This document shows positions 43,001-51,807 of a stretch of DNA of 64,000 bases, piece after piece. The stretch is from positions 44,936 through 108,935 of the forward strand of contig NZ_BCWY01000030.1 of NCBI RefSeq assembly GCF_001894825.1, written 5' to 3'. Source of the stretch: Rhodococcus jostii NBRC 16295. Its GTDB lineage: Bacteria; Actinomycetota; Actinomycetes; Mycobacteriales; Mycobacteriaceae. Every line of letters begins with the position of its first letter. The first letter of the stretch is position 1. Under the pieces are notes generated by a model. The model was not told the origin of the DNA. It did not search any database and saw only the letters and a program-made list of their open reading frames with translations. The position numbers were made by a program, and so were the translations under genes.

Positions 43001-44249
43001 GCCGTACGCCCGACGCGACCTGCTCGAACTCCTCGGTGTCGGCGGCGGTCACACATGGCCGGCGAGCGCGGCGGCGTGGATGAGCGCCGATCAGCTGGTG
43101 TACCGCATCCAGAACGCAGACGACACCCCGATCCTTCCGCCCGAGGCGGACGCACTGTTCCGCGCACTGGACGGCGCCACCGAATCGGTGCGGGTCAGCG
43201 ACGCAGCCCGCAAGTCGACGCGATCCGCGCTCACCACGGCTCTCCAGGACTTCGACGCCCAGCTGGCGGCCGCGGGCCAGGACTACCGGTTGCAGTGGGA
43301 TGCGCCAGACGGCGTGACCGTGGTGCAGGTACAGGACGACGACGGTTACTCGTCGATCGGCGAGTTCGCCGCCCGCATCGCGGCCGCCCGCTCCGATCAG
43401 GAATTGCTGCTCACCGAATCCGAGCGTCGCATTCTGGAGGACGCACTGCTCACAGGTCTTGCCCAGCAGATCCACGAACGGACGGTCGACGCCCGCGAAC
43501 TCATCGCCCGGATGGGCACCGAGATGCGGGAGCGGCGGATGTCGTCCGGCAACACCATCGGCGTGCACTGGGTTCTCGCCGACAACCTCGACGACAGCGC
43601 GAAGGCGATCTCCAAACTGCTCGAGCGGGACACCTCGGCGCTGGGCCCGGACGAACTCGCCACGATGCGCGCGCACTTCGCCCACCAGATCCGGACGGCC
43701 CGGGCCGCCCACCCGGAACGGTCGTATCCGGAGATCCTGGCGTCCGCCCTCGACTACCGGCGGTGGCGGGTGTTCTCGTTCACCCTGATCAGCGGCACCG
43801 GCAACGAGGACCGGCTGACGGTCGCCCGGCACAGCGCACTCTCCGGCGGCGAGCAGTCCGTGTCACTGCATCTGCCGTTGTTCGCCGCAGCGCACGTCAT
43901 GCTCGACTCCGCCGATCCCCACGCACCGCGACTGCTGGCACTGGACGAGGCGTTCGCCGGCGTCGACGACAACGGCCGGGCCGAACTGCTCGGCCTGAGT
44001 GTGCAATTCGACCTCGACCTGTTCATGACCGGGTTCGACCTGTGGATCACGTACGGCGGCGTGCCGGGGTGTGCGCACTACGATCTGGCGCACTCGACCG
44101 CCGAGCAGAGTGTCAGCGCCACGCTGCTCGTGTGGTCGGATGGCGAATTACTCGCCGAACACGACGGCACCGATCTGGCGCAGGCGCTCGGTTCGCCGCT
44201 GCGCCGGCGAGTCCCGACCCCCGCGGAAGGGGCCCTCGAGTTCGCCTGA
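40096..44249 (+). pseudogene. jetC: Wadjet type III SMC ATPase JetC (TIGR02680), frameshifted
   Basis: Encodes a large SMC-like ATPase split across two frames. The 5' part (ATG 40096, reading in that frame until ~41890, stop at 42159) has the N-terminal motor half with Walker A RGPNGSGKT (residues 34-42) and a long coiled coil. The 3' part, in the -1 frame from ~41893 to 44249, continues the coiled coil and ends with the signature LSGGEQSVSLHLP and Walker B LLALDEAFAGVDDNG. Continuity FAD|HVDTTSAAGIEAALEAA is restored by adding one base (for instance GACCACGTC). Repaired, the protein would have about 1384 residues, the normal family length. Either inactivation or a sequence error. Confidence 0.85.
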
Positions 44250-44295
44250 CCCGTGAGTACTTGTCAACCGCCCGCGGTTAACAAGTACTCACGGG
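44250..44295. terminator. Long palindrome between jetC and mshC, bidirectional terminator
   Basis: A 46-nt almost perfect inverted repeat: a 15-bp outer stem (CCCGTGAGTACTTGT with ACAAGTACTCACGGG), one C/A mismatch, a 6-bp inner stem AACCGC/GCGGTT and a 2-nt turn. It starts right after the jetC stop and contains the mshC stop codon. It separates convergent genes. The unusual AT-containing, highly regular sequence may be a dispersed repeat of the genome rather than an ordinary terminator. Confidence 0.8.
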
Positions 44296-45536
44296 CGCCG
44301 GAGGCGCACACCGAGAAGGGCATCCACGGCGGCGGCGAATTCGCTCGGCGCGTTCGTGTCGGAGCCACCGTTGTCGAGGGCGCGACGGGCCCAGCCGTCG
44401 AGGGCGTCGAGGGCCTTCGGGGTGTCGAGATCGTCCGCGAGATGCTGGCGCAGCCGGGCGATCGTGTCGGTGGCCGACTGCGCCGACTCGAGTGCGGCGG
44501 CATCCTTCCACAGCTTCAGCCGGGTGTGGGCGTCGGCGAGCACCTGCTCGGTCCACGGCCGGTCCTGCCGGTAGTGCCCCGACAACAGACCGAGGCGGAT
44601 GGCGGCCGGGTCGACACCCTCGCCGCGCAGCTTCGACACGAACACGAGGTTGCCGCGGCTCTTCGACATCTTCTCGCCGTCGAGACCGATCATGCCGGTG
44701 TGCACGTAGTGACGGGCGAAGCGACGGTCACCCGTAGCCGACTCGGCATGCGCCGCGGAGTATTCGTGGTGCGGGAAGATCAGGTCGCTGCCGCCGCCCT
44801 GCACGTCGAAACTGGAGCCGATGCGGTTGAGGGCGATCGCCGAACACTCGATGTGCCAGCCGGGACGCCCGGGGCCGAACGGCGACGGCCAGGACGGCTC
44901 CCCCGGACGGACCGCACGCCACACCAGGGCGTCGAGCGGATCCACCTTGCCGGGGCGGTCGGGGTCGCCGCCGCGCTCGGCGAAGAACTTGGCCATCGTC
45001 TCGCGGTCGTAGCCGGACTCGTACCCGAACTGCTCCGTCGCGTCGGCGCGGAAGTACACGTCGGGGAACTCGGCGTCGTCGACGACATAGGCGGCGCCGG
45101 ACGCGACGAACTTCTCGACCATCTCGATCACTTCGCCGATCGACTCCACCGCGCCGATGTAGTCACGCGGCGGCAGCACCCGGAGGGCTTCCATGTCTTC
45201 GCGGAACAGCGCCGTCTCACGCATACCGAGGACCACCCAGTCCTCGCCGTCGCGGTTGGCGCGCTCGAATAGCGGGTCGTCCACGTCGGTGACGTTCTGG
45301 ACGTAATGCACGTCGTGCCCGGCGTCACGCCAGATCCGGTTCACCAGATCGAACGTCAGGTACGTGGCTGCGTGACCGAGGTGGGTCGCGTCGTACGGGG
45401 TGATGCCGCACACGTACATGGTGGCCGTGCGTCCGGGAGTGATGGGACGAACCTGCCGGTCAGCGGTGTCGAACAACCGCAGCGGAGGCCCCTGGCCTGG
45501 AACGGACGGGACAGCGGTTTCGGACCAAGACTGCAT
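44289..45536 (-). CDS. mshC: Mycothiol ligase MshC
   Basis: ATP-dependent ligase joining L-cysteine to 1-D-inosityl-glucosamine, the penultimate mycothiol step. The 415-residue protein is a cysteinyl-tRNA-synthetase-like enzyme lacking the anticodon domain: zinc-ligand Cys in [24 protein letters not shown] (~41-64), [23 protein letters not shown] (~248-264) and the KMSKS loop EKMSKSRGN (~288). ATG start. Followed convergently by the palindrome that ends the Wadjet cluster; upstream is the SCO1664-family gene, matching M. tuberculosis order. Confidence 0.97.
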   Translation of the reverse strand: MQSWSETAVPSVPGQGPPLRLFDTADRQVRPITPGRTATMYVCGITPYDATHLGHAATYLTFDLVNRIWRDAGHDVHYVQNVTDVDDPLFERANRDGEDWVVLGMRETALFREDMEALRVLPPRDYIGAVESIGEVIEMVEKFVASGAAYVVDDAEFPDVYFRADATEQFGYESGYDRETMAKFFAERGGDPDRPGKVDPLDALVWRAVRPGEPSWPSPFGPGRPGWHIECSAIALNRIGSSFDVQGGGSDLIFPHHEYSAAHAESATGDRRFARHYVHTGMIGLDGEKMSKSRGNLVFVSKLRGEGVDPAAIRLGLLSGHYRQDRPWTEQVLADAHTRLKLWKDAAALESAQSATDTIARLRQHLADDLDTPKALDALDGWARRALDNGGSDTNAPSEFAAAVDALLGVRLRRP

Positions 45537-45608
45537 GACAGCGAGCCTAGTGGACCGGTGTTTCCGCCTCGGAGGGAGCCGCCGGCCGACGGCCTCCGGG
45601 AGGGTCCG

Positions 45609-46412
45609 TCAGAAGGCCGGCCACGGGATCGGCCGGTGGCCGTTCGGGCGAGGCATCACCGGCGCCTCGAGCAGATCGACGGCCCGCTCGTACAGGGCGG
45701 CGACCTCGTCGGACGTGATGTGCTCGCCCAGCCGCTCCCCGAAGTCGCCTTCGAGTGAGGTGATCAGTTCCGCGATGTCGACGACGAGCGGACCCGGCAC
45801 CTCCGTCCCCGCCCATCCCCACAACACGGTCCGCAGCTTGTTCTCCGTGTGCAGGCAGATGCCGTGGTCGACGCCGTACACCGAACCGTCGAGCCCCTCG
45901 AGCGCGTGGCCGCCCTTGCGGTCGGCGTTGTTGATCAGCACGTCGAGGACGGCCATCCGCTGCAGCCGGGGGTCGTCAGCGTGGATGAGCGCGACCGGTT
46001 CGCCGTCCATGTCGGTGGCCCGCAGAATCTCGAACCAGCCCTCGGGCACGGCGTCGGGGGCGCAGATGTCGACCAGGTCGAGACCGCCGGTGTCGTCGCC
46101 GTGCCGGTCGGGGGTGTCGACCCAGCGCTGCACCATTCCCGGGCCGAACGGGCCGTCGCGCAGGAGCGTGCGAGGAATCACATTCCAGCCCAGCTTGTCG
46201 GACACGAGGTACGACGCGTACTCACGGCCGGCGAGCGTGCCGTCGGGGAAGTCCCACAGCGGACGCTCCCCGCGGACCGGTTTGTACACGCAGCGGACGG
46301 AGGTCTCGCCCGAGACCGCGTCGCAGACCAACGTGGCGTTGCTCGCGTGGGTGATCTGGCCGATGAGGGTCAGCTCGCCGGACTCGAGAGGATCGGACTC
46401 CTCGGCAGGCAA
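45609..46412 (-). CDS. SCO1664-family protein (PI3K/PI4K-like kinase fold)
   Basis: A 267-residue protein of the actinobacterial SCO1664 family (TIGR03843), the positional homologue of Rv2133c. Features are YKPVRGERPLWDFPDGTLAGREYASYLVSDKLGWNVIPRTLLRDG (~43-88), the catalytic-loop-like LDVLINNADRKGGHAL (~156-171) and the metal-binding-like YGVDHGICLHTENKLRTVLWGW. The fold recalls HipA/PI3K-like kinases. Substrate and role unknown. The start is a TTG at 46412, five bases from the DUF3090 stop, so the two genes are co-transcribed. Confidence 0.85.
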   Translation of the reverse strand: MPAEESDPLESGELTLIGQITHASNATLVCDAVSGETSVRCVYKPVRGERPLWDFPDGTLAGREYASYLVSDKLGWNVIPRTLLRDGPFGPGMVQRWVDTPDRHGDDTGGLDLVDICAPDAVPEGWFEILRATDMDGEPVALIHADDPRLQRMAVLDVLINNADRKGGHALEGLDGSVYGVDHGICLHTENKLRTVLWGWAGTEVPGPLVVDIAELITSLEGDFGERLGEHITSDEVAALYERAVDLLEAPVMPRPNGHRPIPWPAF

Positions 46413-46415
46413 CCG

Positions 46416-47009
46416 TCAGTCCTCCTCGTCCATTTCCGGGGTGAGTCCGAAGCTCTGGCCACGGCGGTACCCGTTGGTTCGAATGCAGATGTGGCCTTCG
46501 GGGGCGAGCGGCTCACCGCACAGCGGGCACGGCGCCCGTCCGGCGGCGATGACTCGTTCGGACCGCAGTGAGAAGTCCCGCGCCTGCAACGGGGTGAGGA
46601 AGACGCGCACGGCGTCCGGTCCGTCCTCGGAGTCGTCGAGGACTACGGATTCGTCGAACTCCGTCTCGCTGACCGCGAGCAGTTCCACCACGACGGCGCC
46701 GGCGTCGGCGTCCCAGCCCAGGCCCATCGTGCCGACCCGGAACTCGGCGTCGATCGGAGTGACCAGAGGGCTCGCGTCGTCGAGTTCGGCCCCCTCCGGC
46801 GGAACTTCCGTTCCGAACCGGCGGTGCACTTCCTCGAGGAGAAGCCCCATCCGGTCGGCGAGTACCTGAACCTGCTGTTTCTCCAACAGGACGCTGATCA
46901 CTCGCGCCTCGTGTACCGCCTGGAGATAGAACGACCTGTCGCCGGGCTCGCCCACCGTCCCGGCAATGAATCGGTCAGGAGTGCGGAATACGTGAATTGC
47001 GCGTGACAT
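46416..47009 (-). CDS. DUF3090 zinc-ribbon protein
   Basis: A 197-residue protein of the DUF3090/TIGR03847 family, homologous by position to Rv2134c. It begins IHVFRTPDRFIAGTVGEPGDRSFYLQA (~5-31), with VLLEKQQVQVLADRMG and the central VGTMGLGWDADAGAVVVELLAV. A C-terminal zinc ribbon CPLCGEPLAPEGHIC ends the domain. Function is unknown; always adjacent to the SCO1664 gene, suggesting a joint process. ATG start. Upstream lies the tandem repeat. Confidence 0.9.
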   Translation of the reverse strand: MSRAIHVFRTPDRFIAGTVGEPGDRSFYLQAVHEARVISVLLEKQQVQVLADRMGLLLEEVHRRFGTEVPPEGAELDDASPLVTPIDAEFRVGTMGLGWDADAGAVVVELLAVSETEFDESVVLDDSEDGPDAVRVFLTPLQARDFSLRSERVIAAGRAPCPLCGEPLAPEGHICIRTNGYRRGQSFGLTPEMDEED

Positions 47010-47121
47010 TGCACCTCCTTCAGCTGGAGCCGGGCCCTACTGCGGCACTGCCCACTCGTTGTTCCGTCTCGGACTGTTCCTCGCAGTGTGCTGCGTTCAT
47101 TATCCGTCAATCGTGTCTGCC

Positions 47122-47235
47122 GGGGTCCGGCTAATCGTCGCCGCCGGGGTCCGGCTAATCGTCGCCGCCGGGGTCCGGCTAATCGTCGCCGCCGGGGTCC
47201 GGCTAATCGTCGCCGCCGGGGTCCGGCTAATCGTC
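47122..47235. repeat. 24-bp tandem repeat, about five copies
   Basis: GGGGTCCGGCTAATCGTC recurs at 47122, 47146, 47170, 47194 and 47218, joined by GCCGCC, giving a 24-bp period (four full copies plus an 18-bp fifth). Copies are identical. Copy five reaches the stop codon of the phosphatase gene. A VNTR-like locus in a 224-bp gap upstream of the DUF3090 gene. Confidence 0.95.
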
Positions 47236-47932
47236 ACAGGCGGACCTCCCCGCCGGGCACCGATCCGGATACTTCGGCGCGGGCGCCGTCGCCGGACACC
47301 GGTGGGGTGTTCACTCCGGACAGGTCGGCTCCGGTGTCGTTCATCTTCAGTACGTAGGGACGCGTGGAGGTGTACCGGACGACGCTGATCGAGGCCGGTT
47401 CGGCGACGATCCGCTGGAATCCGTCGAGGTGCGCTCCGAGGGCGTCCGCGAGGACCGATTTGATGACGTCGCCGTGTGAGCACGCCACCCACACGACGTC
47501 CCGGCCGTGCAGTTCCGCGAGCCGGGCGTCGTGTTCGCGGACCGCGGCGACGGCCCTGGCCTGGACCTGGGCGAGCCCTTCTCCGCCGGGGAAGACCGCT
47601 GCGGACGCGTGCTGCTGCACGACCTTCCACAGCGGTTCCTCGAGCAGGACCTTCAGCTCGCGGCCGGTCCATTCTCCGTAGTCGACCTCGACCAGGCGGT
47701 GTTCCACCACCGGGGTGAGGCCCCGTGCCCGGGCGAGCGGCTCGACCGTCTGCTCGCAGCGCACGAGCGGGGAATGCACGATCTCCTCGATGGTCACGTC
47801 CGCGAGGCGGGACACGATGGCCTGCGCCTGTTCGCGGCCGCGGTCGTCGAGTTCGACTCCTGGCGACCGGCCGGCGAGCGTGTGCGCGGTGTTCGAGGTG
47901 GACCGCCCGTGGCGCAGCAGCACAACTGTCAT
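47234..47932 (-). CDS. Histidine phosphatase superfamily protein
   Basis: A 232-residue phosphoglycerate-mutase-like phosphatase (position of Rv2135c). The catalytic motif LLRHGRSTSN (~5-14, His8) is intact, as are the second arginine in SPLVRCEQT (~54), the acid/base region EVDYGEWTGREL (~82), and CSHGDVIKSVL (~150-160, second His). A low-complexity tail of ~25 residues follows. Its stop codon lies at the end of the 24-bp tandem repeat. Substrate unknown. It lies between uppP and DUF3090 on the same strand. Confidence 0.9.
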   Translation of the reverse strand: MTVVLLRHGRSTSNTAHTLAGRSPGVELDDRGREQAQAIVSRLADVTIEEIVHSPLVRCEQTVEPLARARGLTPVVEHRLVEVDYGEWTGRELKVLLEEPLWKVVQQHASAAVFPGGEGLAQVQARAVAAVREHDARLAELHGRDVVWVACSHGDVIKSVLADALGAHLDGFQRIVAEPASISVVRYTSTRPYVLKMNDTGADLSGVNTPPVSGDGARAEVSGSVPGGEVRL

Positions 47933-47972
47933 TGGCCCAGCCTAGTGTCGTGCACTCCCTGACCGCCCGATC

Positions 47973-48818
47973 TCAGGTGGCCGACACGACGCCGGTCGCG
48001 AGAAGCGACAGGAGGACGACGCCGAGGATGATGCGGTATCCGACGAACCAGTACATCGAGTGGTCGACGACGAATCGCAGCAGCCAGGCGATCGACGCGT
48101 AGCCGATGGCGAACGCGATCACCGTCGCGACGAGGAGTTGCGGACCGCTCGCGTTGAGACCCTCACCGGCCGGTTCGAATGCGTCGGGAAGGCTGAACAG
48201 CCCGGATGCGACGACCGCGGGGATGGCGAGGAGGAACGAGTAGCGCGCCGCGGCTTCGCGGGTGAGCCCGAGGAAGAGGCCGGCGCTGATCGTGCCGCCC
48301 GACCGCGAGACACCGGGAATGAGGGCGAGCGCCTGGGCCGAACCCATGATGATGCCGTCCTTGGCGCGCAGATCCTCGACGGGACGCACCTTCCGCCCGT
48401 AGTACTCGGCGGCCGCGATGACGAACGCGAACACGATCAGCATGGTGGCGATCAGCCAGAGGTTGCGGGCACCGGTGCGGATCTGGTCCTTGAACAGGAA
48501 GCCGAGCACACCCACCGGGATCGTGCCGATGATCACATACCAGCCCATCCGGTAATCGAGATCACCACGATGCTCGGGGTGCAGCAGTCCGCGGAACCAC
48601 CCCGCGATGATCCGTCCGATGTCGCGGGCGAAGTAGATGAGCACCGCGGCTTCGGTGCCGAGCTGGGTGACGGCGGTGAAAGAAGCACCGGCGTCGTCAC
48701 CGAAGAAGATCTCCGACACGATCCGGAGGTGACCCGAGGAGGAGATCGGCAGGAATTCGGTCAATCCCTGGACGGCACCGAGGACAATCGCCTGGAGCCA
48801 GGTCATCGCCTCCCCCAT
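47973..48818 (-). CDS. uppP: Undecaprenyl-diphosphatase UppP (BacA)
   Basis: Integral membrane phosphatase recycling undecaprenyl pyrophosphate for wall synthesis. The 281-residue protein has about eight helices, the active-site motif [17 protein letters not shown] (~16-33) and the second motif [18 protein letters not shown] (~165-182). The ATG at 48818 (MGEAMTWLQ) is chosen; GTG at 48821 and ATG at 48806 are also in frame, and the GGGGGAGG just before 48806 is only 2 nt away, too close for a usual ribosome site. Confidence 0.95.
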   Translation of the reverse strand: MGEAMTWLQAIVLGAVQGLTEFLPISSSGHLRIVSEIFFGDDAGASFTAVTQLGTEAAVLIYFARDIGRIIAGWFRGLLHPEHRGDLDYRMGWYVIIGTIPVGVLGFLFKDQIRTGARNLWLIATMLIVFAFVIAAAEYYGRKVRPVEDLRAKDGIIMGSAQALALIPGVSRSGGTISAGLFLGLTREAAARYSFLLAIPAVVASGLFSLPDAFEPAGEGLNASGPQLLVATVIAFAIGYASIAWLLRFVVDHSMYWFVGYRIILGVVLLSLLATGVVSAT

Positions 48819-49054
48819 CACTCACCTGTCCCGTGGTCGAATGTGCTGTTCTGACGCCAATTTCCCGTGTCGCGTTCGTAATTCACCGGCGCCACGGTAC
48901 CGGGGTGGGCGACCTCCGGCAGAATCCGGCGTGGCAGGACCACTGCCACGCGATACCCCACTACTCTGCACCTGTGGTGGCCGGTCCCGGAGGCAACAGC
49001 AGTCCCCGGGGGGGCAAGCCCGGGTTGCAGCTACAGCACGAGACGCAGGCGGTT

Positions 49055-49984
49055 ATGGAACAGAGATCGGTCGGAGCAAGCGGGTTACGAGTGTCACGGC
49101 TCGGCCTGGGCACGCTCACTTGGGGTCGGGACACCGACGGCGACGAGGCGGCGGCGCAGATCGCATCGTTCGTCGACGCGGGCGGCACACTCGTCGACAC
49201 CTCCCCCGCGTACGGCGACGGTGTGGCGCAGCGGATCCTGGCGGAACTGCTCGACGACGTGGTGCCGCGTGCCGAACTCGTCCTGAGCTCCAGTTCGGGC
49301 ATCAATCCTGCCGGTCCGTCGCGCATCGACTGCTCGCGACGCGGCCTCGTCGCGCAGCTCGACGCCACCCTCCGCGAGCTCGGCACCGACTACCTCGACA
49401 TGTGGCAAGTGGCGACCTGGGATCCGTTCACCCCGGTCGACGAGGTCGCCGCCACACTCGATTTCGCGGTGTCGAGCGGCCGGGTCCGGTATGTCGGAGC
49501 CAGGGGTTACCTCGGGTGGCAGCTGGCCACGGCGGCGGGCGCCTCCCGCGGCACCACACTCGTCGCCACTCAGGTGGAGTACTCGCTGCTGGCACGGGGC
49601 GTCGAGGAGGAGCTGGTTCCGGCCGCGGCGCACCACGGGATCGGCGTGTTCGCGGCGGTGCCCCTCGCCCGCGGGGTACTGACCGGCAAATACCGCAACG
49701 GCATCCCCGTCGATTCCCGCGGCGCCGACGACGCGCACGCACAGGACGTCCAGAGCTATCTCACCGACTCCTCGGTCCGGGTGGTCGACGCGGTCGTGAC
49801 GGCGGCCGACGGCCTCGGCACGTCCCCGCTGGCCGTCGCGCTCGCGTGGGCACGCGACCGTCCCGGCGTCGCGAGCGCGGTCGTCGGGGCCCGGGACATC
49901 GCACAGCTGACCGGCGTGCTCGTCGCCGAGGAACTGGAGTTGCCGGCGGCGATCGCGGCGGCCCTCGACGATGTGAGCGCCTGA
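49055..49984 (+). CDS. Aldo/keto-reductase-fold protein with altered catalytic tetrad
   Basis: A 309-residue (beta/alpha)8 protein of the AKR superfamily: GASGLRVSRLGLGTLTWG at the start, Asp48 and Tyr53 in GGTLVDTSPAYGDG, WQVATWDPF (~117-125), and NADPH-site-like GVLTGKYRNG and the C-terminal SAVVGARDIAQL. The Lys of the usual TKxG is replaced (LVLSSSSG, ~77-82) and the usual His in QVH is Ala/Thr (residues ~120-121), so ordinary reductase chemistry is doubtful. ATG at 49055; the open frame extends upstream without homology. Divergent from uppP. Confidence 0.8.
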   Translation: MEQRSVGASGLRVSRLGLGTLTWGRDTDGDEAAAQIASFVDAGGTLVDTSPAYGDGVAQRILAELLDDVVPRAELVLSSSSGINPAGPSRIDCSRRGLVAQLDATLRELGTDYLDMWQVATWDPFTPVDEVAATLDFAVSSGRVRYVGARGYLGWQLATAAGASRGTTLVATQVEYSLLARGVEEELVPAAAHHGIGVFAAVPLARGVLTGKYRNGIPVDSRGADDAHAQDVQSYLTDSSVRVVDAVVTAADGLGTSPLAVALAWARDRPGVASAVVGARDIAQLTGVLVAEELELPAAIAAALDDVSA

Positions 49985-50025
49985 CGCCGGCACGAGCCCG
50001 GCCGACGTGCACCTGCAGTTCACGT

Positions 50026-50044
50026 GCAGGGCAGGCTAACCTGG
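50026..50044 (+). promoter_or_regulatory. Candidate IdeR/DtxR iron box upstream of hmuO
   Basis: The 19-mer GCAGGGCAGGCTAACCTGG matches the DtxR/IdeR consensus at 13 of 19 positions, with a perfect AGGCTAACCT core. It lies 40 bp before the heme oxygenase ATG, where a repressor would block the promoter. Iron regulation of heme uptake and degradation genes by DtxR-type repressors is established in related genera; this site is inference. Confidence 0.55.
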
Positions 50045-50083
50045 TGCCCACCGGCCGACGTCCGTAGATCTGCAGGAGAGTCC

Positions 50084-50770
50084 ATGACCACGCTCAACGA
50101 GGCCGACGCGGCCGATCGCCGAACGGTCGGCTTCGCCGAGCGCATCAAGTCCGGCACGGACGCCGCTCACCGGGAGACCGAGCAGTCCCGTTTCGTCGGG
50201 GCCCTCCTCGCCGGCGAGCTGACCTCGGACGGCTACGCCGAACTGCTCGCACAGACGTACCTCGTCTACCGCGAACTCGAGGACGCCGGGCGTACTCACA
50301 TCGGCAACCCCGTCGCGTCTCCGTTCCTCCACGACGAACTGCTGCGGGTCCCGTCGCTGGAGGCGGATCTCGAGTTCCTGCGCGGACCGTCGTGGCGCGA
50401 CAGCGTGTCCGCGCTACCGGCCACCGCCCGCTACGTCGAGCGGCTCCGCGAGGTGGCGTACGGGTGGCCCGCCGGTTTCGTTGCGCACCACTACATCCGG
50501 TACATGGGCGACCTGTCGGGTGGGCAGATCATCCGGCGCATGCTCGAACGCACGTACGGGTACACCACCGACGGCCTGCAGTTCTACATCTTCGACGAGA
50601 TCCCGAAACCGAAGGTGTTCAAGGACACCTACCGCGCGAAGCTCGACGCCGCGCCCCTGTCCCCGGAGGACCAGCAGCGGGTGATCGACGAGGTCAACCT
50701 CGCCTACCGCCTCAACGGCGACCTGTTCGCCGACCTCGAAGCCGGCATCGACCACTACCGCGCACGATGA
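50084..50770 (+). CDS. hmuO: Heme oxygenase (HmuO-type)
   Basis: Opens heme to biliverdin, CO and free iron. The 228-residue all-helical protein contains the proximal-ligand region SGTDAAHRETEQSRFVGALLAGEL (~23-46, His29), the AQTYLVYRELE segment and the distal-helix glycines in HHYIRYMGDLSGGQIIRRMLER (~137-158), all diagnostic. ATG at 50084 follows AGGAGAG. It is the first gene of a coupled hmuO-hmuTUV operon behind a candidate iron box. The ATG of hmuT overlaps its stop. Confidence 0.96.
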   Translation: MTTLNEADAADRRTVGFAERIKSGTDAAHRETEQSRFVGALLAGELTSDGYAELLAQTYLVYRELEDAGRTHIGNPVASPFLHDELLRVPSLEADLEFLRGPSWRDSVSALPATARYVERLREVAYGWPAGFVAHHYIRYMGDLSGGQIIRRMLERTYGYTTDGLQFYIFDEIPKPKVFKDTYRAKLDAAPLSPEDQQRVIDEVNLAYRLNGDLFADLEAGIDHYRAR

Positions 50771-51807
50771 GATCGGTGTCCCGGACCCGCACGAACAGGT
50801 CACTGTTCGCCGTTCTCGCCCTGCTCCTCGTGTCCGCGGTGGCGGTGTCGGCGTGCAGTTCCGGCGCCGGTGACAGTGTCGACGGCACCGGCGGCGCGCG
50901 CACCGCGGTCCTCGACGACCTGAATCCCGAACCTCTCGCGTCGCCGGCCTCACCGGCGTTGCCCGTCACGGTCCGCAGTTTCGACGGGGTGGACGTGACG
51001 ATCACGGACGCGAGCCGGATCGTGACCGCGGACCGCTACGGGACGCTCACCGAGACGGTCTTCGCTCTCGGGCTCGGCGACAACGTGGTGGGCCGGGACA
51101 TCGCCTCCGCGTTCCCGGCCGCTCAGGACGTTCCGGTGGTGACTCCGGGCGGGCAGTCTCTCAACGCGGAGGCCATTCTCGCTCTGGCGCCGACGGTGAT
51201 CCTCACGGACACGAGCATCGGACCGCAGGCCGTGCAGGATCAGCTGCGGGCCGCCGGTATTCCGGTCGTCTACTTCGATCCGACGCGGACCCTCGACGGC
51301 GTCCCCGGCCAGATCACGGCGGTCGCGGACGCGCTGGGTGTGCCCGCGCAGGGCCGGGAACTCGCGGCGCGCACGGAAAGCGAGATTGCGGCCGCCCGGA
51401 GTCGCGCCCCCGGGGGTGACGACCCGCTGAAGATCGCCTTTCTCTATCTGCGGGGCACCGCGATCACGATGATCGGCGGCCCGGGCTCGGGCGCCGACTC
51501 GTTGATCGACGCTCTCGGCGCCGTCGACGCCGGCACCGCCTCGGGGATCACCCAGCAGTTCGCCCCGATCACCAGCGAGGCGCTGATCGCCGCCGCCCCC
51601 GACGTACTCCTGATGATGACGGGTGGACTCGACTCCATCGGAGGCGTGGAGGGGCTGGAGAAGATCCCCGGCGTCGCGCAGACGCCGGCGGGAAAGAATC
51701 AGCGTGTCGTCAACATGGAGGACGGGGTGCTGCTCAGCTTCGGTCCCAACACGGGTCGCGTCCTCGGCGCGTTGGCCGACGCCGTCTACCCGCCCGCCAA
51801 TCCATGA
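50767..51807 (+). CDS. hmuT: Hemin-binding substrate-binding lipoprotein HmuT
   Basis: Extracytoplasmic receptor of the hemin ABC importer. The 346-residue precursor has a signal peptide (LFAVLALLLVSAVAVSAC) with lipobox SAC and Cys30, then a class III (TroA/FecB-like) solute-binding fold: RIVTADRYGTLTETVFALGLGDNVVGRD (~84-111), EAILALAPTVILTD (~137-150), VVYFDPTRTLDGVP, and the final RVVNMEDGVLLSFGPNTGRVLGAL. The RYGTLTE segment carries the usual heme-coordinating region. Overlaps hmuO and hmuU by four bases each. Confidence 0.93.
   Translation: MRSVSRTRTNRSLFAVLALLLVSAVAVSACSSGAGDSVDGTGGARTAVLDDLNPEPLASPASPALPVTVRSFDGVDVTITDASRIVTADRYGTLTETVFALGLGDNVVGRDIASAFPAAQDVPVVTPGGQSLNAEAILALAPTVILTDTSIGPQAVQDQLRAAGIPVVYFDPTRTLDGVPGQITAVADALGVPAQGRELAARTESEIAAARSRAPGGDDPLKIAFLYLRGTAITMIGGPGSGADSLIDALGAVDAGTASGITQQFAPITSEALIAAAPDVLLMMTGGLDSIGGVEGLEKIPGVAQTPAGKNQRVVNMEDGVLLSFGPNTGRVLGALADAVYPPANP

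Noticed and set aside
41574..43832. 752-residue minus-strand ORF opposite jetC
   Set aside because: Low-complexity shadow of the coiled-coil region; no recognisable domain.
40096..44249. Programmed -1 frameshift in jetC
   Set aside because: No slippery heptamer such as X-XXY-YYZ at 41,880-41,900 and no such mechanism is known for this family; deletion or sequence error is simpler.
47122..47235. CRISPR array
   Set aside because: Copies are directly adjacent with no unique spacers, and no cas gene is present.
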